The notes under the pieces were generated by a model, which saw only the letters and a program-made list of their open reading frames with translations, searched no databases and was not told where the DNA came from. A stretch of DNA of 64,000 nucleotides from Methanomicrobiaceae archaeon (lineage in GTDB: Archaea > Halobacteriota > Methanomicrobia > Methanomicrobiales > Methanomicrobiaceae), in NCBI GenBank assembly GCA_016926855.1, contig JAFGNT010000009.1, positions 1 to 64,000 of the forward strand, in the 5' to 3' direction. A program made the translations under genes and the position numbers. Positions within the stretch are counted from its first letter, which is position 1, and each line of letters opens with the position of its first letter. This document shows, piece by piece, positions 17,190 through 30,818 of this stretch.

Positions 17190-17521
17190 TGGAAATGAAA
17201 CCGTTTCTTGTCGCCGGAGTTGCGCTTGCCCTGCTCATCGGAGTTGCCGCAGTATTCCTCGCATCGGGTGATCCGGACGGACTTGAGAGCACGGCACTCT
17301 TTGTGCAGAACGAGAAGTCAATTACCGGCCCCTCGCCGGAGGATGGCGATGCCGAAGCCATCGGAGAGGGGACATTCGAGTACGAGGCGCCGATGCCCGA
17401 CTACGGCCTTGGTGAGGTGTTCGGCAAACCCGGAGAGGTTGTCGCCGTTCTTGTCGGCACACTGGTCGCCCTGCTGCTGGTGTTCGGTGTGGGAAAGGCA
17501 ATTACCACGACAAAACACTAA
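17189..17521 (+). CDS. cbiN: Transporter component CbiN
   Basis: Small accessory membrane protein of the CbiMNQO importer, required with CbiM for metal transport. The 110-aa protein has two TM segments (about 7-26 and 83-103) flanking an acidic extracytoplasmic loop that contains ASGDPDGLEST and YGLG, the PDG motif being a family hallmark. The ATG overlaps the cbiM stop. The true start is 17189; a longer opening in the same frame starting inside cbiM is not coding. Confidence 0.9.
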   Translation: MEMKPFLVAGVALALLIGVAAVFLASGDPDGLESTALFVQNEKSITGPSPEDGDAEAIGEGTFEYEAPMPDYGLGEVFGKPGEVVAVLVGTLVALLLVFGVGKAITTTKH

Positions 17522-17528
17522 CTTGATA

Positions 17529-17537
17529 TCTTTTTTT
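17529..17537 (+). other. T-tract between cbiN and cbiO
   Basis: Seven consecutive T residues lie in the 35-nt gap between cbiN and cbiO. In archaea such tracts can cause partial termination, which would give more CbiMN than CbiOQ transcript. This is an inference from sequence only. Confidence 0.3.
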
Positions 17538-17556
17538 AACACCGCTCTAAATACAC

Positions 17557-18390
17557 ATGCACCTCATCGAAGCACGGGATCTCTGCTATTCTTACCGGAA
17601 TGATATTGCGGCGCTTCGTGATGTCAATTTCATCGCCGGGCGAAAATCGAGAATTGCCGTCATCGGAGCGAACGGTGCGGGTAAAAGCACCCTTTTTAAG
17701 CACTTCAACGGCATTCTGAAACCGACGAGCGGTGACGTTCTTATCCGGGGGGAACCGATTACACGGAAGAATATCCGGGAAGTCAGGAAATTCGTCGGCA
17801 TCGTTTTCCAGAATCCCGACGACCAGATATTCTCGCCGACTGTGGAGCAGGATGTCGCGTTCGGGCCCACAAACCTCGGGCTCGATGAGAATACGGTCGG
17901 CCATCGTGTCGATGAGGCGCTCCGTCTTGTCGGGATCGAGGATCTCAGGGAACGGGTGCCGCACCACCTCAGCGGAGGGGAGAAGAAGCGGGTTGCAATC
18001 GCCGGTGTGATCGCCATGGAGCCGCAGGTCATGGTCATGGACGAGCCGACGGCCGGGCTTGATCCGCAGGGCGTTTCCGATCTGATCTCGTTTGTGAATA
18101 CCCTGCCGGAGAAATACGGCATCACCGTTCTTCTCTCCACGCACCATCTCGATATCGTTCCCGAGATGGCGGACTTCATCTATGTCATGGACCGGGGTTC
18201 GATTGTCGGGAAAGGGACGGTGAACGAGATTTTCATGCAGGACGACCTCCTCCGGCGCTCACGGCTGGAAGTCCCTGCGCTTCCGCGGCTCATCCGGTCT
18301 CTCCGGGCCCACGGGATTGATATTCCGCTCGGGTTCACCTACGAGGAGGCGGAACGGGCGTTTCTTGCTGCCTTTCGGGAGAAGCCATGA
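17557..18390 (+). CDS. cbiO: ECF transporter ATP-binding protein CbiO
   Basis: ATPase that powers the nickel/cobalt importer. The 277-aa protein has Walker A GANGAGKSTLFKHF near residues 37-50, a Q-loop VFQNPDDQIFSPTV, signature LSGGEKKRVAIAG, Walker B VMVMDEPTAGLDP and H-loop STHH. The QNPDDQ form is typical of ECF ATPases. It follows cbiN by 35 nt and overlaps cbiQ by 4 nt. Confidence 0.94.
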   Translation: MHLIEARDLCYSYRNDIAALRDVNFIAGRKSRIAVIGANGAGKSTLFKHFNGILKPTSGDVLIRGEPITRKNIREVRKFVGIVFQNPDDQIFSPTVEQDVAFGPTNLGLDENTVGHRVDEALRLVGIEDLRERVPHHLSGGEKKRVAIAGVIAMEPQVMVMDEPTAGLDPQGVSDLISFVNTLPEKYGITVLLSTHHLDIVPEMADFIYVMDRGSIVGKGTVNEIFMQDDLLRRSRLEVPALPRLIRSLRAHGIDIPLGFTYEEAERAFLAAFREKP

Positions 18391-19202
18391 TCGAGGAGCT
18401 CTTTGACATCGAGCGAATCGCCTATCGGAACAGTCCCATCCACAGGCTCGACGCACGGGTAAAGGTTATTATTACGGTGGCGGCAATCCTGACAATCGTT
18501 GCTTTCCCGTGCTCGGCAGGTGTGTACATCGTCGGTGGCATGATCTTCCTGTACTGTGCGGGACTCTGGGCAGTATCCGGAGTGCCGCCCGGGATTTACT
18601 TTATGCGCCTTCTCCTGATCCTGCCGTTCGGCATTTTCATCATCATTTTTCAGATCTTTTTTGAAAATCCCTACTTTACGGTATTTCACCCGGTCGTTGC
18701 GCTGCCCTTCGGGGTGCAAATTTTTGCGGAATCTGTTGAATTCGCATCCATTCTGGGAGTGAAATATCTGGTCTGCGTCTCGTTTGTCATTTTACTCTCG
18801 TCGACAACCAAGATGCAGGATCTTTTAGAGGGTGCCGGAAGGCTGGGAATGCCTGCGGAATTCACCCTCGTGCTCGGCATGATGATTCGGTACCTCTTCG
18901 TCTTTGCGGCCATGTTCCGCCGCATAAAAAATGCGCTTGAAACACGGTGTTTCGATGCATTTGATTCCTCTCTTCCCTATCGCTACCGCCTGCGGGAGCT
19001 CAGCTATACGATTGGAACCGTCTTTATCCGGTCGTTCGAGCAGGGGGAGCGCACCTATACCAGCATGCTCTGCCGGGGGTATGGCAGGGGTTCGCATCTT
19101 TTCATTACGAAAAAGCCCCTGAGAAAGGGGGAGTGGCTCCTGCTCGGCGGAACGATTGCATATTTTGCCGGAACAGCTATCGGCGGCTATGCCCTGCTGT
19201 AA
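18387..19202 (+). CDS. cbiQ: ECF transporter transmembrane protein CbiQ
   Basis: The T component linking CbiO ATPases to the CbiM capture protein. The 271-aa protein has about five hydrophobic segments and the coupling-helix region with ALETRCFDAF and SMLCRGYGRG, the family's Ala-Arg-Gly type motifs. It starts with LDARVKVI-like sequence common to CbiQ. Order here is M-N-O-Q. The four genes together make a complete importer. Confidence 0.93.
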   Translation: MIEELFDIERIAYRNSPIHRLDARVKVIITVAAILTIVAFPCSAGVYIVGGMIFLYCAGLWAVSGVPPGIYFMRLLLILPFGIFIIIFQIFFENPYFTVFHPVVALPFGVQIFAESVEFASILGVKYLVCVSFVILLSSTTKMQDLLEGAGRLGMPAEFTLVLGMMIRYLFVFAAMFRRIKNALETRCFDAFDSSLPYRYRLRELSYTIGTVFIRSFEQGERTYTSMLCRGYGRGSHLFITKKPLRKGEWLLLGGTIAYFAGTAIGGYALL

Positions 19203-19253
19203 GGGAAAGATATCCCCGGCATGTTTTTCATATCCGGTAATCATTCATCACTC

Positions 19254-19562
19254 ATGGAAAGCCAGTTCGGTCGCGGTTATATTACGAATCTCGTTCTTCT
19301 TGCCAAGCACTTCGGCCTCCCGCCCGACGAGGCATGGGGCGGGGCTGCGGACCATCTCACGGAGATGATGCTTCCCGAGCAGTTCCGGGGGACGCCGATT
19401 GAGGATCTCACCGTAGCGCTCAGGAAACGTGTTCTCTGGCACCAGCCCGGGACGATGGATCGCGAGGATGCGGAAGAAGTGATACGAATCCTCTATCGCC
19501 TCATCGTGGCAATCGACCGTCAACTCGGGATTGAGGACCCCCGAATAGGCACATATGACTGA
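19254..19562 (+). CDS. Conserved hypothetical protein
   Basis: A 102-aa, mostly helical soluble protein with no motif I recognise. It begins MESQFGRGYITNLVLLAKHF and ends with a helix VIRILYRLIVAIDRQLGI. I recall similar short proteins in Methanomicrobiales but no function. An in-frame ATG at 19221 is an alternative start, less likely because the extra 11 residues look non-conserved. It lies between cbiQ and gyrB on the same strand, with 50 nt to cbiQ, so it may be the last gene of the importer transcript. Confidence 0.6.
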   Translation: MESQFGRGYITNLVLLAKHFGLPPDEAWGGAADHLTEMMLPEQFRGTPIEDLTVALRKRVLWHQPGTMDREDAEEVIRILYRLIVAIDRQLGIEDPRIGTYD

Positions 19563-19654
19563 TGTGGCAAACGCGGGATATGAAACACAATTAAGTGGAT
19601 AGAGAACGTATATTACGGTGTGATTTTCAACCGGAACATTTCTTTATTTTTTAA

Positions 19655-24107
<4,453 letters not shown>

Positions 24108-24119
24108 ATTCCCCCCGTC

Positions 24120-24131
24120 CCCTCCGGAGGG
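24120..24131. terminator. Palindrome after gyrA
   Basis: CCCTCCGGAGGG is a perfect 12-bp palindrome starting 13 nt after the gyrA stop. It can form a short stable hairpin and is followed by ACCCTTTTATATTTT. The T-rich part also looks like the TATA box of the next gene, so the region may serve both ends. Confidence 0.35.
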
Positions 24132-24171
24132 AGAGCACCCTTTTATATTTTCTCTGTCCTATAGCCTTGGC

Positions 24172-24789
24172 ATGGACAATCAAAAGATTATAATCGCGCT
24201 TCTGGCAGTGCTTGTCATTCTTCTCGCCGCTGTTGTGGCGGTGATCCTCATGCCACAGGTCACCGGTACAAACGGTACAAACGGACTCACCGGAACCATT
24301 ACACCGACACCGACTCCCGGGGGTGAAACCGGCAATGAAGATCAGCAGCAGGCATCGGTCACGCAGACACTGACGACCACCGAGGTGGTGAATTCGATCA
24401 CCACGATGGAAGTCACTGCGGATGTGGCGGACTGGGATGCGACTCCCGGCAACAACGGGTATGTCATTCACTACCGGTTCTTCGATGCAGCGGGGCGGCT
24501 GGTGACATTTGCCGGGGTAAACCGTCCCGTAACGGTCTATGCATATACGCCTGAGTCCGATAACAATAGAAACACAATCAGCAATCCGCGCGTGATTTTC
24601 AAGGGTTTCACGAGAATTACCGCATCGGCGGACGGTGACCCTGCCTATCCGCTCTCCGGCATCTACATGCCGTTCCGGGACATGACACTCTCCGCATTAG
24701 ATCGCGGTGTCGGAAAGATTACCCTTGAATTGCAGCTTCCAAACGGCAAGACGGTCACTGGTTCCGCTACATACCGCTTCCCGAAATAA
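24172..24789 (+). CDS. Predicted membrane-anchored surface protein
   Basis: A 205-aa protein with one N-terminal TM segment (about residues 6-27). A Thr/Pro/Gly-rich linker follows (TNGTNGLTGTITPTPTPGG). The beta-rich extracellular domain of about 140 residues begins near VTQTLTTTEV. The layout suggests a surface-exposed protein anchored by its signal-anchor helix; I do not recognise the domain. A TATA-like TTTTATATTT lies about 25-32 nt upstream of the ATG, consistent with a leaderless message. The longer frame beginning inside gyrA is not credible. Confidence 0.7.
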   Translation: MDNQKIIIALLAVLVILLAAVVAVILMPQVTGTNGTNGLTGTITPTPTPGGETGNEDQQQASVTQTLTTTEVVNSITTMEVTADVADWDATPGNNGYVIHYRFFDAAGRLVTFAGVNRPVTVYAYTPESDNNRNTISNPRVIFKGFTRITASADGDPAYPLSGIYMPFRDMTLSALDRGVGKITLELQLPNGKTVTGSATYRFPK

Positions 24790-24873
24790 CATTTTTTTCG
24801 TCCGTTTGACACGTAGTTTCTTTATGCCTGAGAGCAGAATCGCCTGTTATTACTGCGAACAGGGGGAGTGCAT

Positions 24874-25299
24874 GTGTTTCAGACGACGATAACGATCGAT
24901 ACGTACGGTGAGGGGGATATCATCAACCTGACCCCGGCGGTTGAGGATTTGGTGCGAAAAAGTGATGTGTATACCGGGCTCGTTACGATTTTCACGGTAG
25001 GATCGACGGCAGCAGTCACGACGATAGAGTACGAACCGGGAGTCCTCGCGGATCTCAGGCGGTCCCTCTCGGTATGTGCCCCGGACGATGCCGCCTATGC
25101 CCATGACCGTGCGTGGGGAGACGGTAACGGCCGGTCACATGTCAAGGCGGCACTTGTCGGTCCGTCGCTCTCCGTACCTATTGTAGGCGGGGCGCTTGCG
25201 TGCGGTACGTGGCAGCAGATTGTTCTTCTGGAGCTTGACGTCCGCGAGACACGCCGCCGTTCCGTGATTATCACGATAATGTCGGCACAAGCGTGCTGA
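24874..25299 (+). CDS. YjbQ/UPF0047 family protein
   Basis: Belongs to the widespread YjbQ family, linked in the literature to thiamine phosphate-related activity but without a settled role. The 141-aa protein shows FQTTITIDTYGEGDIINLTP, a GLVTIFTVGSTAAVTTIE stretch, the His-rich loop with GNGRSHVKAALVGPS, and GTWQQIVLLELD, all characteristic. I use GTG 24874 as the start, with GGGGGAG 6 nt upstream and agreement with the usual N terminus; GTG 24868 is the alternative. Confidence 0.88.
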   Translation: MFQTTITIDTYGEGDIINLTPAVEDLVRKSDVYTGLVTIFTVGSTAAVTTIEYEPGVLADLRRSLSVCAPDDAAYAHDRAWGDGNGRSHVKAALVGPSLSVPIVGGALACGTWQQIVLLELDVRETRRRSVIITIMSAQAC

Positions 25300-25356
25300 T
25301 TGGTAACTATCGCGGTGTGATCCCGCCTCAGATGGCGGGCTGCAAAACAGTATTTT

Positions 25357-25620
25357 TTAGTCGAGCGGAACGGTCTCAAGCTGAGATACAAGTTCCCATA
25401 TCCGGGTGCGTGCGTGAACCGGCATGTTCGGATCATTGCTGATTTCATCGATTTTTGAGATGGCTGTGGCGGCACGCAGCCCGATACCCATCGAGTTGTT
25501 CATAAGAATTCCGCGGGTTTCGTCGGCAACCCGACGGATATTGCGAGGAATAGTACTATCTTCCATAATTTGCCGGAGCATCTGGATGCATCCGTTTAAC
25601 GTCTGTTCAGGATTAGACAT
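25357..25620 (-). CDS. UPF0147 family protein
   Basis: An 87-aa all-helical protein of the archaeal UPF0147 family, function unknown. It starts [15 protein letters not shown] and contains the conserved block [18 protein letters not shown] and the C-terminal [18 protein letters not shown] longer in-frame opening extends to 25911, but that would read through the divergent zinc-ribbon gene and is not family-like. Confidence 0.87.
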   Translation of the reverse strand: MSNPEQTLNGCIQMLRQIMEDSTIPRNIRRVADETRGILMNNSMGIGLRAATAISKIDEISNDPNMPVHARTRIWELVSQLETVPLD

Positions 25621-25691
25621 GAGATCAACCGTCTTATTATTATTTAGATGGAGGCTGTATATGATAGTTAAGAATGAACGGAGAGACCCGG

Positions 25692-26060
25692 ATGAAGAAA
25701 GATGATGAAATAATGGCGGAATATCTTTTAAAAGGGGGAAAGATGCTCTCCACGACCTGCCCCGTATGCGGGTCGCCCCTCTTCGAAGTGAAAGGGGAGA
25801 CAATCTGCGTTGTCTGCCGTGAACATGGTCGGGAGAGCGGGACTCCGGTGGTTGAACTGGATGCCGCGGCTGTCTCCCCCGCGCAGGGTGTAGGCGGCCA
25901 TACCGGGACACGCGTCGCCGGAGGAGAACGACTTGACGAGATTCTGGAGGAGACGCTTGTGATGCTGTGCGAGCGTATCAGGGACGAAAAACGCCCGGAA
26001 GACTGCCTGACATTAATGGAATGCATCCGGATGGGCATCGAGGCGCGCACACACCTCTAG
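25692..26060 (+). CDS. Zinc-ribbon protein of the Sjogren/scleroderma autoantigen 1 type
   Basis: A 122-aa protein with an N-terminal helix ([15 protein letters not shown]) followed by [20 protein letters not shown], the archaeal form of the autoantigen p27-like zinc ribbon. A disordered middle and a helical C terminus follow. Role unknown in archaea. ATG 25692 has a purine-rich GGAGAG upstream; ATG 25674 is possible. It ends in a 4-nt overlap with the convergent hef gene. Confidence 0.8.
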   Translation: MKKDDEIMAEYLLKGGKMLSTTCPVCGSPLFEVKGETICVVCREHGRESGTPVVELDAAAVSPAQGVGGHTGTRVAGGERLDEILEETLVMLCERIRDEKRPEDCLTLMECIRMGIEARTHL

Positions 26061-28300
26061 TCTTTTTTCTCTGTGTACTGCCTGCCCGCAAGGTCGGCAA
26101 TCGCGAGGGCGGTCTTCGCACCCACACCCTCCACCGCCGCAAGATCGCGTTCGTCCGCATTGAGGACATTCCTGAGAGTGCCGAAGTGTGCAAGAAGCCT
26201 TCGTGCCTGTTTCGGGCCGATTCCCGTAAACGCCGTGAGGATATACTCCATCTGCCCGGCATATGAGCGGTACGCTTTGTGGGGATGGGCCTGCCGTTCA
26301 CCCGGTTCCGACCCCTCCCTCCTGGCGAGGACATATATCATTTCGGCGGTTTCCTCCGGTGACCGGGTAATGAAGATGCTGACTCCCATGTCGACGGCAA
26401 TGGCGGCAAGCGCTCCCCGTATGGCATTCGGGAGAATGTTTCGTTCGCTGTATACATCGTCACCCTCGACGATGAGCACAGGACGGGAAACGGTGTTTGC
26501 CATTGCGCGGATCTGGCCGAGAAGATCGCGCTCCACGAGCGTATCGACAAAGTCCCGTGTCGTTTTTCTCTCGATGAGGATCCTTTCCCCAATCGCGTAG
26601 TCGCCGGATTCCATCCTCCTGATGTCGAGATCCGCACCGAGGGAATGGAGACGTTCGACGACCCTCGACGCCGTCTCCCGGTCATCGGCGATAATACGCG
26701 GACCAGCCGCCGGGACGAACGATTCAATGGACGTCTGGAGGGGAGTCCGGTCCGGCTCGTGCTGTCTGCTCATGGTCAGGATGCCGGAATGCATCTCGCG
26801 CTCGCGGGTCTGGCTCACGTACCGGAATACTTCGTCCGATGTCCCCCGGGTGATGAGGACAATAATCCTACCGCTTCCGTGACGGCCCGTACGGCCCTTT
26901 CTCTGGATACTCCGGATCTCCGAGGGCACGGCCTCGTAGAAAATCACGAGATCAGTCGAGGGCACGTCAAGCCCTTCTTCGCCGACGGATGTTGCCACAA
27001 GCACCGGGAACTCGCCCTGACGAAAATCGCTGAGTGTTTGGAGCTGTTTCTTCTGGGAAAGTCCTTTCTCAGAGTCTTTGGCGGCCTGTCCGACGAACCG
27101 GCGGGACGGTAATCCCCGCTCGTTCAGGTGATCGACAAGCAGGCTGACAGTGTCGCGATAACTGGCAAAAACGATGACTCTGCTCTCCGGGAATTCTGAA
27201 AGCTGGATGGAAACAAGGTTTGCGACGATGTCGGGTTTCGGGTGAAGTTCGGTGTCCCACGATTCGGTCGTGTGATGGAGGCCGATAAATACGGGATCCG
27301 ATATAAGGCGCCGGCTTGCTTTCGAACCCGTGGGATCACGCCCTTCGCGGGTGAGTTTTTCCAGGTACTGCCGGATCGCAACGCTTCCCTGCGTCTCCGC
27401 AAGTGCGATCGCATGGCGCAGTTTCATGCATTCGGCGTAGACGGATGACGCCTGGAATGCGGTCGGGTCCCGCTGTGAAATCCTTCGCTGGATGGAGGCG
27501 TTGAGTGCGTTGAGTGCCTTCATCGAGATCCGGTTTTTCCGGGGCACGGTAAATCCCAGGCCTGAAAGCCAGTCAAGGCGGGAACCGATGAGTTCATGTA
27601 AGGTGGTGACTACGCCGGAGAGGGGGGCAGGGAGATCCACCTGAATATACTGAACTTCGCGCTCGTGGATATACGGTCGGACGTCCGGGTCCTCTTCGAT
27701 CCGCGATTCGATGATGGAAATGCCAAGGTGCTCGCAGACCTCCTGCACCCGGTCGGTATTGCTTCCGGGTGATGCGGTCATCGCAAGAATGAGGGGGTGT
27801 GCCGCCCGCTCCCTGTATTCACGGGCGATGAAGACGTATGCGTAATTGCCGACAGCCCTGTGGCATTCGTCGACGATAAGCAGGCTGACGTCTCCGAGGG
27901 AATAGCGGCCCGCGAGAACGTCGTTTTTAATGACCTGCGGTGTTGCCGTGATGACGCGTGCGGTGTTCCATGCCGCGGTGCGTTCCTTCACCGGGGTTTC
28001 CCCGGTGAACATCACACACCCTGCCCCTTCCGCGGATTCCTCGCCGGGTACGAGAAGTGTTCGTGACAGGAAGCGGTAGTGTTGTTCCACGAGCGGTTTC
28101 GTCGGCGCAAGCATGAGCACCTTCCCACCGGTTGTATGGAGCCGTGATGCAGCCGTAATGGCCGCTACTGCCGTTTTCCCGAGTCCGGTCGGCAGCACGA
28201 CCATTGTATTTCCATCCAGTGCATGCACTGCGATGGCGAGCTGATATGAACGCTCTTCGAGGCTGCCGGATCGAATGCGGGGATGGCTGATGTATTTCAT
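26057..28300 (-). CDS. hef: Hef helicase/nuclease
   Basis: Archaeal XPF/FANCM-type enzyme that processes stalled or branched replication forks. The 747-aa protein has, in order: a superfamily-2 helicase core (Walker A VVLPTGLGKTAVAA near 34-47, DECH box LLIVDECHRAVG, motif VI QRKGRTGRHGSGR), an ERCC4 nuclease with the catalytic GD...ERKTTRDFVDTL motif, and tandem helix-hairpin-helix motifs at the C terminus (TGIGPKQARRLL, VEGVGAKTALAIA). Full length. Its start overlaps the glyS stop by 4 nt. Confidence 0.95.
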   Translation of the reverse strand: MKYISHPRIRSGSLEERSYQLAIAVHALDGNTMVVLPTGLGKTAVAAITAASRLHTTGGKVLMLAPTKPLVEQHYRFLSRTLLVPGEESAEGAGCVMFTGETPVKERTAAWNTARVITATPQVIKNDVLAGRYSLGDVSLLIVDECHRAVGNYAYVFIAREYRERAAHPLILAMTASPGSNTDRVQEVCEHLGISIIESRIEEDPDVRPYIHEREVQYIQVDLPAPLSGVVTTLHELIGSRLDWLSGLGFTVPRKNRISMKALNALNASIQRRISQRDPTAFQASSVYAECMKLRHAIALAETQGSVAIRQYLEKLTREGRDPTGSKASRRLISDPVFIGLHHTTESWDTELHPKPDIVANLVSIQLSEFPESRVIVFASYRDTVSLLVDHLNERGLPSRRFVGQAAKDSEKGLSQKKQLQTLSDFRQGEFPVLVATSVGEEGLDVPSTDLVIFYEAVPSEIRSIQRKGRTGRHGSGRIIVLITRGTSDEVFRYVSQTREREMHSGILTMSRQHEPDRTPLQTSIESFVPAAGPRIIADDRETASRVVERLHSLGADLDIRRMESGDYAIGERILIERKTTRDFVDTLVERDLLGQIRAMANTVSRPVLIVEGDDVYSERNILPNAIRGALAAIAVDMGVSIFITRSPEETAEMIYVLARREGSEPGERQAHPHKAYRSYAGQMEYILTAFTGIGPKQARRLLAHFGTLRNVLNADERDLAAVEGVGAKTALAIADLAGRQYTEKKD

Positions 28301-30018
28301 TTCTTCAGCAGATCAAAGTTCAGCGTCCCGTTGATAAGTAAACGAAGCGTTTCAGGAACATCGTTTTTAGCGATGCGCACCTGGTTCATGGAATCGCGGT
28401 CGCGGATCGTTACCGTGGAGTCCTCGAGTGTATCGTAGTCGACGGTTATCGCAAAAGGTGTCCCGATCTCATCCTGCCTGCGGTACCTTCTCCCGATTGC
28501 ACCGCTGTCATCATATTGTGCGAGAATACCCTGTTCCACGAGGGATTGTGTTATGGACAGCGCAATCTCATCCAGGCCGTCCCGGTTCATCAGGGGAAAC
28601 ACGGCAGCCTGGACCGGGGCGATCCGGGGAGGAAGGCGGAGGACTTTCCTGATCTCTCCTTCCACCATCTCTTCGTCGTACCGGTGTTCGAAAATGGCGT
28701 ACATCATGCGGTCGATGCCGTAGGAGGGTTCGATGACGTGCGGGCGCACGTCTATCCCCCGTATCTCGACGTCCTCTTCCACTTCGCGGTAGAGGTCTCT
28801 CGCGATAAAGAAGCGTTCGCCGTCAACGGAAATCTCCACTCCGTCCTCTCCCGGATCAGCCGCTGCGAGCGCTTCGGAGATCTGTTTCGCCTTTCCGCGG
28901 TACCGTGGCCCGAGCACTCCCATATCGGGAATAATCCGCCGTTTTCTTTCGTACCTGACTGTATCGAAGGGGATGAATACCGTAAATGAATCGCCGCTGT
29001 GGGCTGCATGTGCCCGGAGGTCGTAATCAGTCCGGTCGGCTATGCCGACGGTCTCCACCCAGCCGAACCGCTCCGAAAAGATCTCGGCGTCCCAGCAGTC
29101 CTCGGCATAATGGGCGCGTTCGTCGGGGAGGTGCTGCCTGAAGCGGAGTTTCTCTTCCCGCACCCCTGCACACACGAGCAGCTCATGCGTCAGCGCAAGG
29201 TAATATGCGACATATTCGTTTGCCACAAGGCCGCGGGAAACGGCATTCTTCATCGAAATGCGAAGGGGAGGGGCAGATGTCTGCTGCTGGACAATCCCGA
29301 GGAGCGGCATCTCGTAGTCGGTATAGAGAGCAAAGTTCGGGTGCTCCTTATGTTCGGGATGGACGAAGATCTCCGCCTCTGCCTGCGTGAATTCCCTCAG
29401 GCGAATCATGCCCTGCCGCGGGGAAATCTCGTTCCTGTACGATTTTCCAATCTGTACCGCACCGAAGGGGAGTTTATTCCGGTAGAACCTGACCAGGCGG
29501 TTGAAGTCGGCAAATATTCCCTGTGCCGTTTCCGGTCGCAAATATCCCTTCCGCTGGGATCCCGGTCCGATTTGGGTTTCGAACATGAGGTTGAAGTCAA
29601 ATACCTCGATGTCACCCAGTTCACCCTCGCATGCGGGGCAGGGGAGCAGGCGCAGAAATGCCGAGAGTTCCGGTGCGGAGAGGACTGCTGCGTTCGCTTT
29701 TCCATGTGCTTCGGCGATGTGGTCGGCCCGGAGATATTCCCGGCAGTGAGGGCACTGGCACATCTTGTCAGCAAAGCCTTTTACATGACCCGAAGCGATA
29801 TAAATCGCTTCCGCGCCAACTGTCGGGCATTCGATCTCATAGTACCCTTCACGGATGACGTAAAAATCCCGCCAGAGATCCTCCACTTTCCGCTTCATCA
29901 TCGCACCGAGCGGTCCGTAGTCGATAAATCCGGCAACCGCACCGTAGCATTCTGATGTCGGCCACACAAAACCACGCCGTTTAGCAAGTTCCATTACCGA
30001 TTCGTATATATCGCCCAT
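28297..30018 (-). CDS. glyS: Glycyl-tRNA synthetase
   Basis: Class II synthetase of the archaeal/eukaryotic alpha2 type. The 573-aa protein has motif 1-3 regions including RPETAQGIFADFNRL and KSYRNEISPRQGMIRLREFTQ. An internal zinc-like cluster CQCPHCREYL...CPAC is present. The C-terminal anticodon-binding domain contains DDSGAIGRRYRRQDEIGTP. ATG 30018 (MGDIYESVMEL) is preferred over GTG 30027. It lies upstream of and overlapping hef, and divergent from the gene at 30153. Confidence 0.94.
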   Translation of the reverse strand: MGDIYESVMELAKRRGFVWPTSECYGAVAGFIDYGPLGAMMKRKVEDLWRDFYVIREGYYEIECPTVGAEAIYIASGHVKGFADKMCQCPHCREYLRADHIAEAHGKANAAVLSAPELSAFLRLLPCPACEGELGDIEVFDFNLMFETQIGPGSQRKGYLRPETAQGIFADFNRLVRFYRNKLPFGAVQIGKSYRNEISPRQGMIRLREFTQAEAEIFVHPEHKEHPNFALYTDYEMPLLGIVQQQTSAPPLRISMKNAVSRGLVANEYVAYYLALTHELLVCAGVREEKLRFRQHLPDERAHYAEDCWDAEIFSERFGWVETVGIADRTDYDLRAHAAHSGDSFTVFIPFDTVRYERKRRIIPDMGVLGPRYRGKAKQISEALAAADPGEDGVEISVDGERFFIARDLYREVEEDVEIRGIDVRPHVIEPSYGIDRMMYAIFEHRYDEEMVEGEIRKVLRLPPRIAPVQAAVFPLMNRDGLDEIALSITQSLVEQGILAQYDDSGAIGRRYRRQDEIGTPFAITVDYDTLEDSTVTIRDRDSMNQVRIAKNDVPETLRLLINGTLNFDLLKK

Positions 30019-30055
30019 CAGGATCACATTACTTCATCATACATTGGCGGCAGAT

Positions 30056-30072
30056 TATAAAATCTTTTTAAA
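30056..30072 (+). promoter_or_regulatory. TATA-like region between glyS and the Cmi4-like gene
   Basis: TTATAAAATCTTTTTAAA sits in the divergent gap and could serve the rightward gene with initiation near 30090-30100. The strand and exact site are uncertain because the sequence is nearly symmetrical. Confidence 0.35.
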
Positions 30073-30152
30073 GCCCTCCGTTTACGTCGAAAAAGATACT
30101 ATTAAGTAGAATTGTGTATATGGTAAAGCAGAATTTCAAATGTGGTCCTGCC

Positions 30153-30761
30153 ATGCGAAATGATACTAAGAAAAAGCAGCTCCTTGAGCTCTTCACAACG
30201 ATTACCAGCAAGACACGAATTGTCGAGCCAATGAAAAAGATCCACGGTACTCTTCGCGATAAAGATGCAATCGAACGTGAAATCGCGCTAGTAATGCGTG
30301 AAATCCTTGAACAAGGCTGTTTTAAAACAAAATTAAGTCCCCGTGATCTGGCAAAGCTGGTCTGCTCGTACTATGAAGGAAATAACGATACGGAGATTGC
30401 CAGGGCACTTGGCGATGAAAAACTGAGCAAAACCGTTGCGCGTGCCCGTGTCCGCCTCAAACTGTTCCGTGATCTTGATTTCAAGATGCCGTTTGAACGG
30501 AAAGAAATGGAGGAGCGCCTCAATCTGGGCAAGACAATGAAGGAGGTCAGCGAGGAACTTGGCATCAGCCCCTCGACACTTCGGGAATACCGGCACGTGA
30601 TTGAACAGGAACGCGATATTACTCTCGATCCATTCCTCGAACGCATCAAGGATGTCATGGAGGACCGCGATCTGACCGAACAGATGACCCGCGGCCTGAA
30701 TAATGACGGATTGAGCGAAGCGATCGATATATCCGAAGCGGAAATGATCGACGCCTCCTGA
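30153..30761 (+). CDS. Cmi4-like helical DNA-binding protein
   Basis: A 202-aa protein resembling the archaeal 'conditioned medium-induced protein 4' family known from haloarchaea and methanogens. It contains two helix-turn-helix-like stretches: SYYEGNNDTEIARALGDEKLSKTVARARVRL in the middle, and GKTMKEVSEELGISPSTLREYRHV later. This suggests a DNA-binding regulator. No target is visible. ATG 30153 is the likeliest start; ATG 30120 and a start at 30114 are possible. Confidence 0.65.
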   Translation: MRNDTKKKQLLELFTTITSKTRIVEPMKKIHGTLRDKDAIEREIALVMREILEQGCFKTKLSPRDLAKLVCSYYEGNNDTEIARALGDEKLSKTVARARVRLKLFRDLDFKMPFERKEMEERLNLGKTMKEVSEELGISPSTLREYRHVIEQERDITLDPFLERIKDVMEDRDLTEQMTRGLNNDGLSEAIDISEAEMIDAS

Positions 30762-30784
30762 TACTCCATGGTATCAGGATGCAA

Positions 30785-30792
30785 TTTTTTTT
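30785..30792 (+). terminator. T8 tract after the Cmi4-like gene
   Basis: Eight consecutive T residues lie 24 nt after the stop codon, with a short inverted repeat just before them (GATACTCCATGGTATC at 30759-30774: an imperfect GATAC...GTATC stem). This is a good candidate archaeal terminator. Confidence 0.6.
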
Positions 30793-30818
30793 ATTGAAAT
30801 CTCCCGTAACGATCAGAT

